Numbered from the stretch's first letter, positions 1 through 6,587 are shown. The stretch is DNA of 8,174 bases from Bacilli bacterium (GCA_028287455.1 JAQBPP010000372.1:1-8174), one strand, 5' to 3'. Notes: generated by a model from the sequence alone, not told the origin. Made by a program: numbers and translations.

Positions 1-831
1 GCTTTGTTTGATGCAGCAAATGGGTGGGGGCAACCCGTATCGGTAAAGGCGATGAATACTGCGATTGATAAAGCCTTGCAGTGCGGCACAGCATTTGTCG
101 GCGTGAGAAACTCGAATCATTTTGGAACCGCTTCCTATTACACCAAAATGGCTGCATCGCGCGGATGCATTGGCATTGCGATGACGAATGCATCGGCAGT
201 GATGGTTCCTTTTGGCGCAATGGAAGCGTCGCTTGGTACTAATCCAATCTCGATTGCAGTACCTACGAGCAATCCGAATCGTCCTGTCATGCTGGATATG
301 GCGACCAGTAATGTCGCCCGTGGGAAAATTATTTTGGCCAATAAAAACGGCACCTCGATTCCGGATGATTGGGCAATCACGATCGATGGCGAGCCCACAA
401 CCGATCCAGTCAAAGCACTGGAAGGATTTGTACTCCCATTCGGTGGTGCCAAAGGTTCTGGATTGGCCATTATTGTAGACATATTGACCGGCGTCTTAAC
501 TGGATCCTTGTTTGGCAAAGACGTGCCTCGCATGTATGAGGACAATGCCCCGCAACAAATCGGTCATTTTTTCGGCGCGATTAATATTGAGGCGTTCATG
601 GATAAAGCAGAGTTTTTGGATCGCATGCAGGAGCGTATCAAACAAACAGTGGAAAGCAAACCCGTCAAAGGCTTTTCACGTGTCTATATGCCGGGAGAAA
701 TTGAATTGAGCCGCAAAGAGAAACAGGAAAAAGAGGGCGTTTCCATTTCAGTTGAAGTGTTCCAGGAACTGACAAAGACAGGCGCAAAATATGGAGTTGA
801 AATGGAAGATTTTATTCCAAAGGAAGATTAA
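1..831 (+). CDS. Ldh_2-family NAD(P)-dependent oxidoreductase (malate/L-lactate dehydrogenase type), 5'-truncated
   Basis: Frame 1 is open from the first base and ends in TAA, giving about 276 residues of a protein whose family is usually near 350; roughly 75 N-terminal residues lie outside the window. Seen: DAANGWGQ near the start, then NSNHFG with the family's catalytic histidine (fragment residue 40), MTNASAVMVPFG, LGTNPISIAVP, VARGKI, the DPVKALEG stretch followed by LPFGGAKGSGLAI (the 'GGxKGxGLA' block), and a C-terminal YMPGE motif. These are the hallmarks of the Ldh_2 fold, which is unrelated to Rossmann lactate dehydrogenases and uses NAD(P)H to reduce 2-keto acids. Members include malate, ureidoglycolate, sulfolactate and 2,3-diketogulonate dehydrogenases. 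Substrate is not readable. In this sugar cluster, reduction of a keto acid made by the neighbouring enzymes is a reasonable inference. The first TTG at base 4 is not the real start, because homologous sequence continues upstream. Confidence 0.9.
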   Translation, partial: ALFDAANGWGQPVSVKAMNTAIDKALQCGTAFVGVRNSNHFGTASYYTKMAASRGCIGIAMTNASAVMVPFGAMEASLGTNPISIAVPTSNPNRPVMLDMATSNVARGKIILANKNGTSIPDDWAITIDGEPTTDPVKALEGFVLPFGGAKGSGLAIIVDILTGVLTGSLFGKDVPRMYEDNAPQQIGHFFGAINIEAFMDKAEFLDRMQERIKQTVESKPVKGFSRVYMPGEIELSRKEKQEKEGVSISVEVFQELTKTGAKYGVEMEDFIPKED

Positions 832-888
832 GCCGATCTGCAGAATATATGATAGTATTAGAACTGAAAAGGATTTCAACTAATTAAC

Positions 889-894
889 GAGGTG
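889..894 (+). promoter_or_regulatory. Ribosome binding site fixing the ATG start at 901
   Basis: GAGGTG sits six bases before ATG 901. An in-frame GTG at 892 overlaps this motif and has no purine-rich site of its own upstream (the preceding bases are ACTAATTAAC). The ATG is therefore the better start. Confidence 0.65.
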
Positions 895-900
895 AAAAAC

Positions 901-1665
901 ATGAGATTGGCTGCCCAACTTTATACAGTAAGAGAATTTATGAAAACCCCGGAAGACATTGCAAGCGGTTTAAAACGTATCAAACAAATTGGTTATAATG
1001 CCGTTCAAGTATCCGGAATTGGGCCCATTGAACCACAGGCATTAAAGGAAATTACCGACAGTGAAGGTTTGACCATTTGTGCAACACATATTGGTTTTGG
1101 TGATTTAAAAGACAATTTGGATGCTGTCATTGAAAAACATAAGCTCTGGGGATGCAAATACGTAGGGCTGGGCGGACTGCCAGGCGAATATCGCACCAGT
1201 CGGGCAAGTTACGTACAATTTGCCAAAGAAGCGTCTGAAATCGGGCGCAAATTAAGCGATGCAGGTTTGAAATTCATTTATCATAATCATAATTTCGAAT
1301 TTGTGAAATTCGATGGTTTAACCGGAATGGAAATCTTGCTGCAGGAAACGGATCCTGCTGCCGTTGATTTCGAAATTGATGTTTATTGGGTGCAGGCTGC
1401 CGGAGCAGATCCCGCTGCTTGGGTAAAAAAAGTAGATGGACGAATGAAAGTGGTTCATCTCAAAGATATGATGATGAATGACGACCGTCAGCAGTTCTTC
1501 GCAGAAGTAGGCGAAGGGAATATGAACTGGTCGACCATTCTGCCTGCATGTGAGCAAATTGGCGTTGAATGGGCACCTGTTGAACAGGATCGCTGCCTTG
1601 GCAATCCTTTTGACAGTCTGCAAATCAGCTTCAATAATTTGACGAAGATGGGCATTCAAGCATAA
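901..1665 (+). CDS. Sugar phosphate isomerase/epimerase family protein (xylose isomerase-like TIM barrel), copy 1
   Basis: 254 residues from ATG 901, a normal length for single-domain AP_endonuc_2/xylose-isomerase-like barrels. It begins MRLAAQLYTVREF, the typical first strand. The expected metal-binding set can be placed: Glu133 in YHNHNFEF (127-134), Asp160 in FEIDVYW, His186 in VVHLKDM, and Glu228 in PVEQDRC, with the AEVGEGNMNW block (201-210) between the last two. This subgroup, with YHNH, VHLKD and EVGEG, is often found beside Gfo/Idh/MocA dehydrogenases. Characterised relatives epimerise, isomerise or eliminate from keto-sugars using a divalent metal. No signal peptide, so cytoplasmic. 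It follows the Ldh_2 gene by 69 bases and is separated from the downstream genes by a hairpin terminator. Its base composition is AT-rich compared with the genes further on. The exact reaction is not predictable. Confidence 0.88.
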   Translation: MRLAAQLYTVREFMKTPEDIASGLKRIKQIGYNAVQVSGIGPIEPQALKEITDSEGLTICATHIGFGDLKDNLDAVIEKHKLWGCKYVGLGGLPGEYRTSRASYVQFAKEASEIGRKLSDAGLKFIYHNHNFEFVKFDGLTGMEILLQETDPAAVDFEIDVYWVQAAGADPAAWVKKVDGRMKVVHLKDMMMNDDRQQFFAEVGEGNMNWSTILPACEQIGVEWAPVEQDRCLGNPFDSLQISFNNLTKMGIQA

Positions 1666-1680
1666 CCTGTTTTAAATGTT

Positions 1681-1714
1681 AAGAGGGATGATTGCAATTG
1701 ATCATTCCTCTTTT
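1681..1714 (+). terminator. Hairpin terminator after isomerase gene 1
   Basis: Arms 1681-1693 (AAGAGGGATGATT) and 1700-1712 (GATCATTCCTCTT) pair over 13 positions with two G-U wobbles and a six-base loop. TTTT at 1711-1714 closes the structure. The T-tract is short, so termination may be partial. It lies 16 bases after the stop codon of the preceding gene. Confidence 0.65.
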
Positions 1715-1720
1715 AATGAT
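1692..1720 (+). promoter_or_regulatory. Weak candidate sigma-A promoter for the main operon
   Basis: TTGCAA (1692-1697) and AATGAT (1715-1720) are separated by 17 bases. Each matches its consensus hexamer at four of six positions. A start near 1727 would fall on the cre-like site. The hexamers overlap the terminator, so this is a tentative call that rests mainly on spacing and on the operator next to it. Confidence 0.25.
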
Positions 1721-1725
1721 TCGAT

Positions 1726-1739
1726 TTAAAACGTTTTCA
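1726..1739 (+). promoter_or_regulatory. cre-like operator (CcpA or LacI-family regulator) upstream of the main operon
   Basis: TTAAAACGTTTTCA differs at one position from the ideal palindromic cre TGAAAACGTTTTCA and keeps the central CG. The core AAAACGTTTT (1728-1737) is a perfect palindrome. It lies between the terminator and the ribosome binding site of the next gene, where bound protein would block transcription of the six-gene run. Both carbon catabolite repression by CcpA and a substrate-specific LacI-family repressor fit; the sequence cannot separate them. Confidence 0.6.
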
Positions 1740-1745
1740 ATACTG

Positions 1746-1754
1746 AAAGGAGTG
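1746..1754 (+). promoter_or_regulatory. Ribosome binding site supporting a TTG start at 1762
   Basis: AAAGGAGTG lies seven bases before TTG 1762. There is no ATG or GTG in frame nearby, and the protein's first strand (MKLSFTTLGCPDW) begins directly at this TTG. Confidence 0.7.
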
Positions 1755-1761
1755 AACCGAG

Positions 1762-2577
1762 TTGAAACTATCGTTTACTACACTGGGCTGCCCGGATTGG
1801 TCGTTAGAAACGATTATCGCGGGTGCAGGAGATTATGGATTTGATGCCATTGATTTTCGCGGATTATCAGGTGAAATGAACATTTACAAACTTCCGGAAT
1901 TTGGGGCAAATGCCACCGAGACACGGCGAAGGATCCATGCGGCCGGACTAACTGTCTCCTGTTTTTCCAGTTCTGTGAAATTGGTTTCCCGGGCGCAATA
2001 TGAGCAAAACCTGCAGGAAATAACAGAATATGCACGTCTGTGTGAAGAATTTGAAACGCCCTACATTCGCGTATTTGGCGGCAGTATCGGAGATCTGGAG
2101 CGATCAGAAGCGGTTGAAATCGCTGCTGCCCATTTGCAGGAAATGGCTCGCATTGCCAAGGCGCATGGCGCCAAGGTGCTGATTGAAACTCATGACGATT
2201 GGACTTCCTGCGAACATGTACGTGCGTTAATGGAGCGAGTTGATTCAGATGCGGTCGGCGTTTTGTGGGACGTGCACCATCCCTATCGGATGTTAGGTGA
2301 ACAGTTTGAAACGACATGGAACGCGCTGGGAAGATGGATTGAATACACCCATTTTAAAGATTCACGTCTTACAGGCAGCGGTGGCGATCCTGAATTCCAA
2401 TACTGTCTGGCAGGTGAAGGAAATATTCCAATCCCTGATGCGTTCGCGCTGCTCTCAAGTCATGGGTATCAAGGATTCTACACCCTGGAATGGGAAAAGA
2501 AATGGCATCCTGAAATTGAGAACGCAGAAGTTGCGTTCCCGCACTATGTGCAATACATGAGGAAACTGGAGGATTAA
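1762..2577 (+). CDS. Sugar phosphate isomerase/epimerase family protein (TIM barrel), copy 2
   Basis: 271 residues from a TTG start. It opens MKLSFTTLGCPDWSLE, followed by YGFDAIDFRG, the usual first two strands of xylose-isomerase-like barrels. Likely metal ligands are Glu142 in LIETHDDW, Asp170 in LWDVHHPYR, His197 in YTHFKDS and Glu243 in LEWEKKWHP. LAGEGNIP (217-224) matches the family's GEG turn. The motifs differ clearly from those of the first isomerase gene (ETHDDW in place of YHNHNF), so this is a separate subfamily rather than a recent duplicate. It is first in the tightly packed run and its end carries the GGAGG used by the next gene, two bases downstream. Cytoplasmic, metal-dependent isomerase, epimerase or lyase on a sugar or keto-sugar is the family-level prediction. 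The substrate is unknown. Confidence 0.88.
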   Translation: MKLSFTTLGCPDWSLETIIAGAGDYGFDAIDFRGLSGEMNIYKLPEFGANATETRRRIHAAGLTVSCFSSSVKLVSRAQYEQNLQEITEYARLCEEFETPYIRVFGGSIGDLERSEAVEIAAAHLQEMARIAKAHGAKVLIETHDDWTSCEHVRALMERVDSDAVGVLWDVHHPYRMLGEQFETTWNALGRWIEYTHFKDSRLTGSGGDPEFQYCLAGEGNIPIPDAFALLSSHGYQGFYTLEWEKKWHPEIENAEVAFPHYVQYMRKLED

Positions 2578-2579
2578 TC

Positions 2580-3731
2580 ATGACCCTACATACGATTGGA
2601 ATCATTATGAATGGTGTCACAGGCCGAATGGGCACGAACCAGCATCTGATTCGCTCGATTCTGGCGATCCGAAATCAAGGCGGTGTAGTTCTGCCAAACG
2701 GTGATTCGATTATGCCCGATCCGATTTTAGTGGGCAGACAAGAACAGAAAGTGCAAGCGCTCGCAACCGCTCATGGAATCTCGCGTTGGAGCACAAATCT
2801 GGACGAGTGCCTGGCGAATCCTGCTGATCAAATTTATTTTGACGCGCAGACCACAGATCGACGGGTGGCGTGTGTGCAAAAAGCAATTTCAGCTGGAAAA
2901 CACATTTATTGTGAAAAACCAACTGCAACGAATCTGACGGAAGCGCTCAATCTGGCCAGAATGGCTGCTGAAGCTGGTGTCAAGCATGGCGTCGTGCAGG
3001 ACAAATTGTTTCTGCCAGGCTTGTTGAAGTTAAAACGACTTGTCGATGGCGGATTCTTCGGTCGCATTTTATCGGCGAGGATGGAGTTTGGCTACTGGGT
3101 ATTTGAAGGAGATTGGCAGTCTGGACAGCGGCCTTCCTGGAATTATCGCAAGGAAGATGGCGGTGGAATTATTGTCGATATGTTCTCTCACTGGCGTTAT
3201 GTCTTAGATAATTTGTTCGGACCTGTGCGCGCTGTCTCCTGCGTGGGGGTTACTCATATACCGGAGCGTGTTGATGAGCAGGGGAATGCATACAAGAGTA
3301 CAGCTGATGACGCAGCGTACGCAACATTTGAACTGGAAGGCGGAATTATTGTGCAAGCCAATTCCTCCTGGGCTGTACGAGTGAATCGGGATGATTTGCT
3401 CACCATTCATGTAGATGGGACAGAGGGCAGTGCGGTAGCCGGCCTGCGGGAATGTAAAACTCAGCATCGGGTCAACACGCCGAAACCGGTCTGGAATCCG
3501 GATATCCCTAATCCATTTAACTTCACTGAACAATGGGAAAAAGTACCGGACAATCAGATCTTTGACAATGGGTTTAAAATTCAATGGGAACTTTTCCTTA
3601 AACACGTAGTCTGTGATACACCTTTTCCATGGGGCTTATTAGAAGGGGCAAAAGGGACTCAGTTGTCTGAATTGGGTCTGCAATCCTGGCAGGAACGTCG
3701 TTGGGTGGATGTTCCGGAACTCAAATTATAA
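2580..3731 (+). CDS. Gfo/Idh/MocA family NAD(P)-dependent oxidoreductase
   Basis: 383 residues, a usual length for the family. The N-terminal Rossmann domain (about 1-125) starts IGIIMNGVTGRMG (6-18), a glycine-rich loop resembling that of dihydrodipicolinate reductase. The signature CEKPTA (111-116) holds the catalytic-type Lys113. The C-terminal alpha/beta domain contains GGGIIVDMFSHWRYVLD (194-210), in which Asp200 and His204 match the family's D-x(3)-H active-site pair. Such enzymes oxidise a ring hydroxyl of a sugar, glycoside or inositol, or reduce the ketone, with NAD(P). Start ATG 2580 is preceded by GGAGG (2568-2572), located in the end of the upstream gene, so translation is probably coupled. 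Beside three isomerase-like genes, it is the likely entry enzyme that makes a keto-sugar; this role is inferred from comparable clusters and not shown by the sequence. Confidence 0.9.
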   Translation: MTLHTIGIIMNGVTGRMGTNQHLIRSILAIRNQGGVVLPNGDSIMPDPILVGRQEQKVQALATAHGISRWSTNLDECLANPADQIYFDAQTTDRRVACVQKAISAGKHIYCEKPTATNLTEALNLARMAAEAGVKHGVVQDKLFLPGLLKLKRLVDGGFFGRILSARMEFGYWVFEGDWQSGQRPSWNYRKEDGGGIIVDMFSHWRYVLDNLFGPVRAVSCVGVTHIPERVDEQGNAYKSTADDAAYATFELEGGIIVQANSSWAVRVNRDDLLTIHVDGTEGSAVAGLRECKTQHRVNTPKPVWNPDIPNPFNFTEQWEKVPDNQIFDNGFKIQWELFLKHVVCDTPFPWGLLEGAKGTQLSELGLQSWQERRWVDVPELKL

Positions 3732-3746
3732 GGGGGAGTAAATGAC

Positions 3747-4907
3747 ATGCGTGAATTATTGCTTCCTCAAGCAGGGGGAACCCTTTATTCGTATCAAATA
3801 GGTAACACTGCTCCGGTCACGTTAAAAGCTGGCAAGCTCACAAGCAGAGTTGCATTTTCTGCAGCGCATGTGGTATGTGATCCATACGCAGATACGGATC
3901 CCCTGTTTAATGCTCAAATCGACTGGAATGCAACACTAGCTTACAGACATTATTTGTGGTCATTGGGATTATCTGTGGCGGAAGCGATGGATACTGCGCA
4001 GCGCGGCATGGGACTGGACTGGAATAGTGCCAAAGAGTTGATGCGCCGCTCGATTGCAGAGGCGCGTTCCGTCAAAGGGCAGATCGCGTGCGGAGCAGGC
4101 ACTGATCAACTGCGTCCTGGTACTGGCATCACGCTGGAAGCTGTCGAGGCTGCTTATGAAGAGCAGTGTGCCTTCGTGGAAGGTGAGGGTGGGCAGATCA
4201 TCCTGATGGCCAGTCGTGCGCTTGCCGCCTGTGCAAAAGGGCCCGCAGATTATATTCGTGTATACAGCAAAATCCTTAGTCAGGTTTCACGACCTGTGAT
4301 CCTGCACTGGTTAGGGGATATGTTCGATCCTGCACTCGCCGGTTACTGGGGACATGATGATCTAACGGATGCCATGGGCATCTGCCTGCAGGTCATTCGT
4401 GACAATGCAGATAAAATCGACGGTATTAAAATATCGCTGCTCGCTGCAGAGCGGGAGGTTGCGATGCGTCGCCTGCTGCCGGACGGTGTCAAAATGTACA
4501 CTGGGGATGATTTTAATTACCCTGACTTAATCCGGGGAGACGAGCAAGGGTTCAGCCATGCGCTGCTCGGGATTTTCGATGCGATCGCACCTGCTGCATC
4601 AGCTGCTATTCAAGCGCTGGATGCAGGGGATCTGGCCGGTTATGATTCCTTGCTGGAAAAAACGGTCCCTTTGTCCAGGCACATCTTTGCAGCCCCTACT
4701 TTTGCGTATAAGACGGGTATTGTGTTCATGGCCTATCTAAACGGCCACCAAAACCATTTCCGTATGATTGGTGGCAGCGAAGGGGCCCGGTCGGTGATGC
4801 ATTTAGCCAAACTGTTTGTACTCGCAGATCAGGCAGGGCTGCTTAGAGACCCGGACCTCGCTGCAGATCGAATGCAGACCGCATTGGCATTGGCAGGGAT
4901 AAGATAG
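3747..4907 (+). CDS. DUF993 family protein (dihydrodipicolinate synthase-like TIM barrel; putative aldolase or dehydratase)
   Basis: 386 residues from ATG 3747, with AGGGGGAG eight bases before it. Recognised as DUF993, a family distantly related to dihydrodipicolinate synthase/N-acetylneuraminate lyase but longer than those roughly 300-residue enzymes. Supporting motifs are AFSAAHVVCDPYADTDP (36-52), GLDWNSAKELM (89-99), IACGAGTDQL (113-122, comparable to the carboxylate-binding glycine turn), PVILHWLGDMFDP (183-195), DGIKISLL (225-232, where Lys228 matches the Schiff-base lysine), MYTGDDFNYPDLI (250-262) and FMAYLNGHQNHFRM (327-340). The tyrosine that assists catalysis in the DHDPS superfamily is not seen at the expected place; the stretch there reads ILMASRALA (152-160). 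Family function is, as far as I know, undefined. Carbon-carbon cleavage or dehydration of a keto acid derived from a sugar is the plausible role. Cytoplasmic; cotranscribed with both neighbours. Confidence 0.85.
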   Translation: MRELLLPQAGGTLYSYQIGNTAPVTLKAGKLTSRVAFSAAHVVCDPYADTDPLFNAQIDWNATLAYRHYLWSLGLSVAEAMDTAQRGMGLDWNSAKELMRRSIAEARSVKGQIACGAGTDQLRPGTGITLEAVEAAYEEQCAFVEGEGGQIILMASRALAACAKGPADYIRVYSKILSQVSRPVILHWLGDMFDPALAGYWGHDDLTDAMGICLQVIRDNADKIDGIKISLLAAEREVAMRRLLPDGVKMYTGDDFNYPDLIRGDEQGFSHALLGIFDAIAPAASAAIQALDAGDLAGYDSLLEKTVPLSRHIFAAPTFAYKTGIVFMAYLNGHQNHFRMIGGSEGARSVMHLAKLFVLADQAGLLRDPDLAADRMQTALALAGIR

Positions 4908-4917
4908 GGGGAGCCTG

Positions 4918-5739
4918 ATGGAGAAGTTTAATTCGATCGAACGTCTAAGCTTCAACCAGATTACGCAGGACAAGTGGAGTATGCGGGAAGCGGTCGAGGG
5001 TTGCGCACGCGCACAGATCCCCTGGATTGCTTTATGGCGGCATAAGCTAGCGGAAATAGGTCTTACCGAAACCAGGCGTTTGGTGCGAGACGCAGGGCTG
5101 CGCGTGTCCAGCATTTGTCGCGGCGGCATGTTCCCGGCGGCGACTGCAGCCATTCGTAAGGAGCGCTTGGATGATAATCGCCGTGCAGTTGAAGAGGCGG
5201 CAGAACTCGGCGCAGAAGTGGTGGTGCTCGTTTGCGGCCCAGCGCCTGATCGCGATATCGACTCAGCCCGCAAGTGGGTGGCGGAGGGCATTGAGCAGTT
5301 GGCCCCTTTTGCCAGGTCGTGCGGCGTAAAGCTTGGCATTGAACCGCTGCATCCAATGTTTGCAGCTGAACGCTCGGTGGTAGTTACATTGGGTCAAGCG
5401 ACTTCTCTTGCTGAACCGTTTAGTCCTGATCAGGTAGGCGTTATTGTCGATGTCTTTCATGTCTGGTGGGATCCGGAACTATATGCTCAAATTTCAAGGG
5501 CAAGCGGCCGAATCCTGGGTTTTCATGTCAACGATTGGATTGTGCCCACACCTGACTTGCTGATGGGGCGAGGAATGATGGGTGACGGTGTGATTGAGCT
5601 TAGGCGAATCCGCACTGCTGTGGAGGATGCGGGCTACTTTGGACCCATAGAAGTGGAGATATTTAATCAGGCGCTGTGGGATCAGCCCGGTGATGAAGTG
5701 TTGGCGCTAATCAAACAACGTTATCTGGAGCATGTCTAA
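4918..5739 (+). CDS. Sugar phosphate isomerase/epimerase family protein (TIM barrel), copy 3
   Basis: 273 residues from ATG 4918. GGGGGAG (4907-4913) lies four bases before the start and overlaps the stop codon of the DUF993 gene. It begins with SIERLSFNQITQDKWSMREAVEGCARAQIPWIALW split over residues 6-40, typical of a subgroup whose first strand reads '(L)S(F/L)NxxT'. Likely metal ligands are Glu142 in GIEPLHP, Asp178 in VDVFHVWWDPEL, His203 in GFHVNDW and Glu247 in EVEIFNQ. RGMMGDGVIEL (218-228) is the turn before the last strands. The IEPLHPM, HVNDW and GRGMMGDG set is unlike both other isomerase genes here, so it probably performs a different step. It is richer in G+C than the first isomerase gene. 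Family-level prediction only: a metal-dependent sugar isomerase, epimerase or lyase. Confidence 0.87.
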   Translation: MEKFNSIERLSFNQITQDKWSMREAVEGCARAQIPWIALWRHKLAEIGLTETRRLVRDAGLRVSSICRGGMFPAATAAIRKERLDDNRRAVEEAAELGAEVVVLVCGPAPDRDIDSARKWVAEGIEQLAPFARSCGVKLGIEPLHPMFAAERSVVVTLGQATSLAEPFSPDQVGVIVDVFHVWWDPELYAQISRASGRILGFHVNDWIVPTPDLLMGRGMMGDGVIELRRIRTAVEDAGYFGPIEVEIFNQALWDQPGDEVLALIKQRYLEHV

Positions 5740-5741
5740 CC

Positions 5742-5750
5742 GGAGGAGGG
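5742..5750 (+). promoter_or_regulatory. Ribosome binding site for the SDR gene, with two possible starts
   Basis: GGAGGAGGG can serve TTG 5754 (if GGAGG 5742-5746 pairs, spacing seven) or ATG 5760 (if AGGAGG 5744-5749 pairs, spacing ten). ATG is preferred as the stronger codon and because MTKLKVLVTGANG is a standard SDR N-terminus. The TTG would add only two residues. Confidence 0.6.
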
Positions 5751-5759
5751 ATTTTGGCG

Positions 5760-6587
5760 ATGACTAAACTAAAAGTGCTGGTTACAGGAGCAAATGGGTA
5801 TATTGCCGGATTGTTGCTGCCTGCGTTTCGGGATCGTTACGATCTTCGTCTGGTTGATATTCGACAGAAAAATCGTCACGGTGAACTCGCTCCGGCAGTA
5901 GTGGCCGCTGATTTGTTAAATGAAGATTCCGCAGAGTTGTCGGGCCTGTTTCGTGGTGTGGATGTAGTGGTACACACCGCGTATATCCGTCCGACTGAGA
6001 AGGACCCGCAGTCCAGCTATGACTGTGAACGGAAAAATGTCGATTTAGCACAACGCGTCTATCAACTGGCGTTTGACAACGGGGTTCGTCGGGTGGTCTG
6101 CACAAGCACCAACCAGGCGGCCAAATGGTATGAGCAACCCTACTATGCGAAATTAAAAGACCGTGTGCTGCCGGATGAATATCCAAAACCGGACAACTTT
6201 TATGGCTGGGCAAAAGCAGCTTACGAATCCCTAGGGTTTCTCTATGCTTGCGGCAGCTTAGGACGAAAGTTAGAGATGATTCAACTGCGCATTGTGGTTC
6301 CGCGTGAAATTGATGCGAGCAGATTCAAGGAGTTGCCGCCTGAAAGGTACGTTCGTGATCTGACAGGCTACATTAGCACTCAGGATCTGCAGCAGCTCTA
6401 CCTCAGATCAATTGAAACGGAATCGATTGCAGATGAGCATGGCGTGCCGTTTCATATTTTTTACGGAGTGTCAAATAATGCACGTACGTTCTGGAGCATC
6501 TCGAACGCTCGCAAGGTGATTGGATATGAACCTGAGGATGACTCTGAACAGCGTTTTGCTGCCGATATCGCTCAAATGTTGAAGTGA
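5760..6587 (+). CDS. Extended SDR, NAD-dependent epimerase/dehydratase family, resembling uronate dehydrogenase
   Basis: 275 residues from ATG 5760. The Rossmann start KVLVTGANGYIAG (5-17) gives the nucleotide loop, with alanine at the usual third-glycine position and the glycine one residue later. LVDIRQ (31-36) has Asp33, which favours NAD over NADP. VVHTAY (70-75), CTSTNQ (114-119, active-site Ser/Thr region) and YGWAK (148-152) supply the Tyr148/Lys152 catalytic pair. The C-terminal block GVSNNARTFWSI (236-247) followed by GYEPEDDSE (255-263) closely recalls the tail of bacterial uronate dehydrogenases, and the length agrees with that group (about 265-280) instead of the longer UDP-sugar epimerases. 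Uronate dehydrogenases oxidise C1 of a hexuronate to the aldarolactone. The true substrate here may differ. Cytoplasmic; 20 bases after the third isomerase gene. Confidence 0.82.
   Translation: MTKLKVLVTGANGYIAGLLLPAFRDRYDLRLVDIRQKNRHGELAPAVVAADLLNEDSAELSGLFRGVDVVVHTAYIRPTEKDPQSSYDCERKNVDLAQRVYQLAFDNGVRRVVCTSTNQAAKWYEQPYYAKLKDRVLPDEYPKPDNFYGWAKAAYESLGFLYACGSLGRKLEMIQLRIVVPREIDASRFKELPPERYVRDLTGYISTQDLQQLYLRSIETESIADEHGVPFHIFYGVSNNARTFWSISNARKVIGYEPEDDSEQRFAADIAQMLK

Noticed and set aside
138..545. Open frame on the - strand, 135 codons
   Set aside because: Lies fully within the Ldh_2 gene, whose + strand motifs are clear. No ribosome binding site context or recognisable protein motif.
841..860. 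TATGAT at 848-853 as a -10 box for the first isomerase gene
   Set aside because: No -35-like hexamer is present 15 to 19 bases upstream, so a promoter was not called.
892..900. GTG start for the first isomerase gene
   Set aside because: It overlaps the GAGGTG motif that correctly spaces ATG 901 and has no upstream ribosome binding site.
1814..2317. Open frame on the - strand, 167 codons
   Set aside because: Antisense shadow of the second isomerase gene; the product has an unlikely composition and no family motif.
3747..4907. Assignment as DapA (4-hydroxy-tetrahydrodipicolinate synthase)
   Set aside because: Too long, lacks the tyrosine motif, and the motif series matches DUF993. The sugar context also argues against lysine biosynthesis, despite the DapB-like loop in the neighbouring dehydrogenase.
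4803..5339. Open frame on the - strand, 178 codons
   Set aside because: Spans the end of the DUF993 gene and the start of the third isomerase gene, both well supported. Its Ser/Ala/Arg-rich product looks like the complement of G+C-rich coding sequence.
901..5739. Calling any of the three TIM barrels a true xylose isomerase or a named inositol enzyme (IolE/IolI)
   Set aside because: They are far shorter than XylA and their motifs are only superfamily-level; no residue pattern ties them to a specific characterised enzyme.
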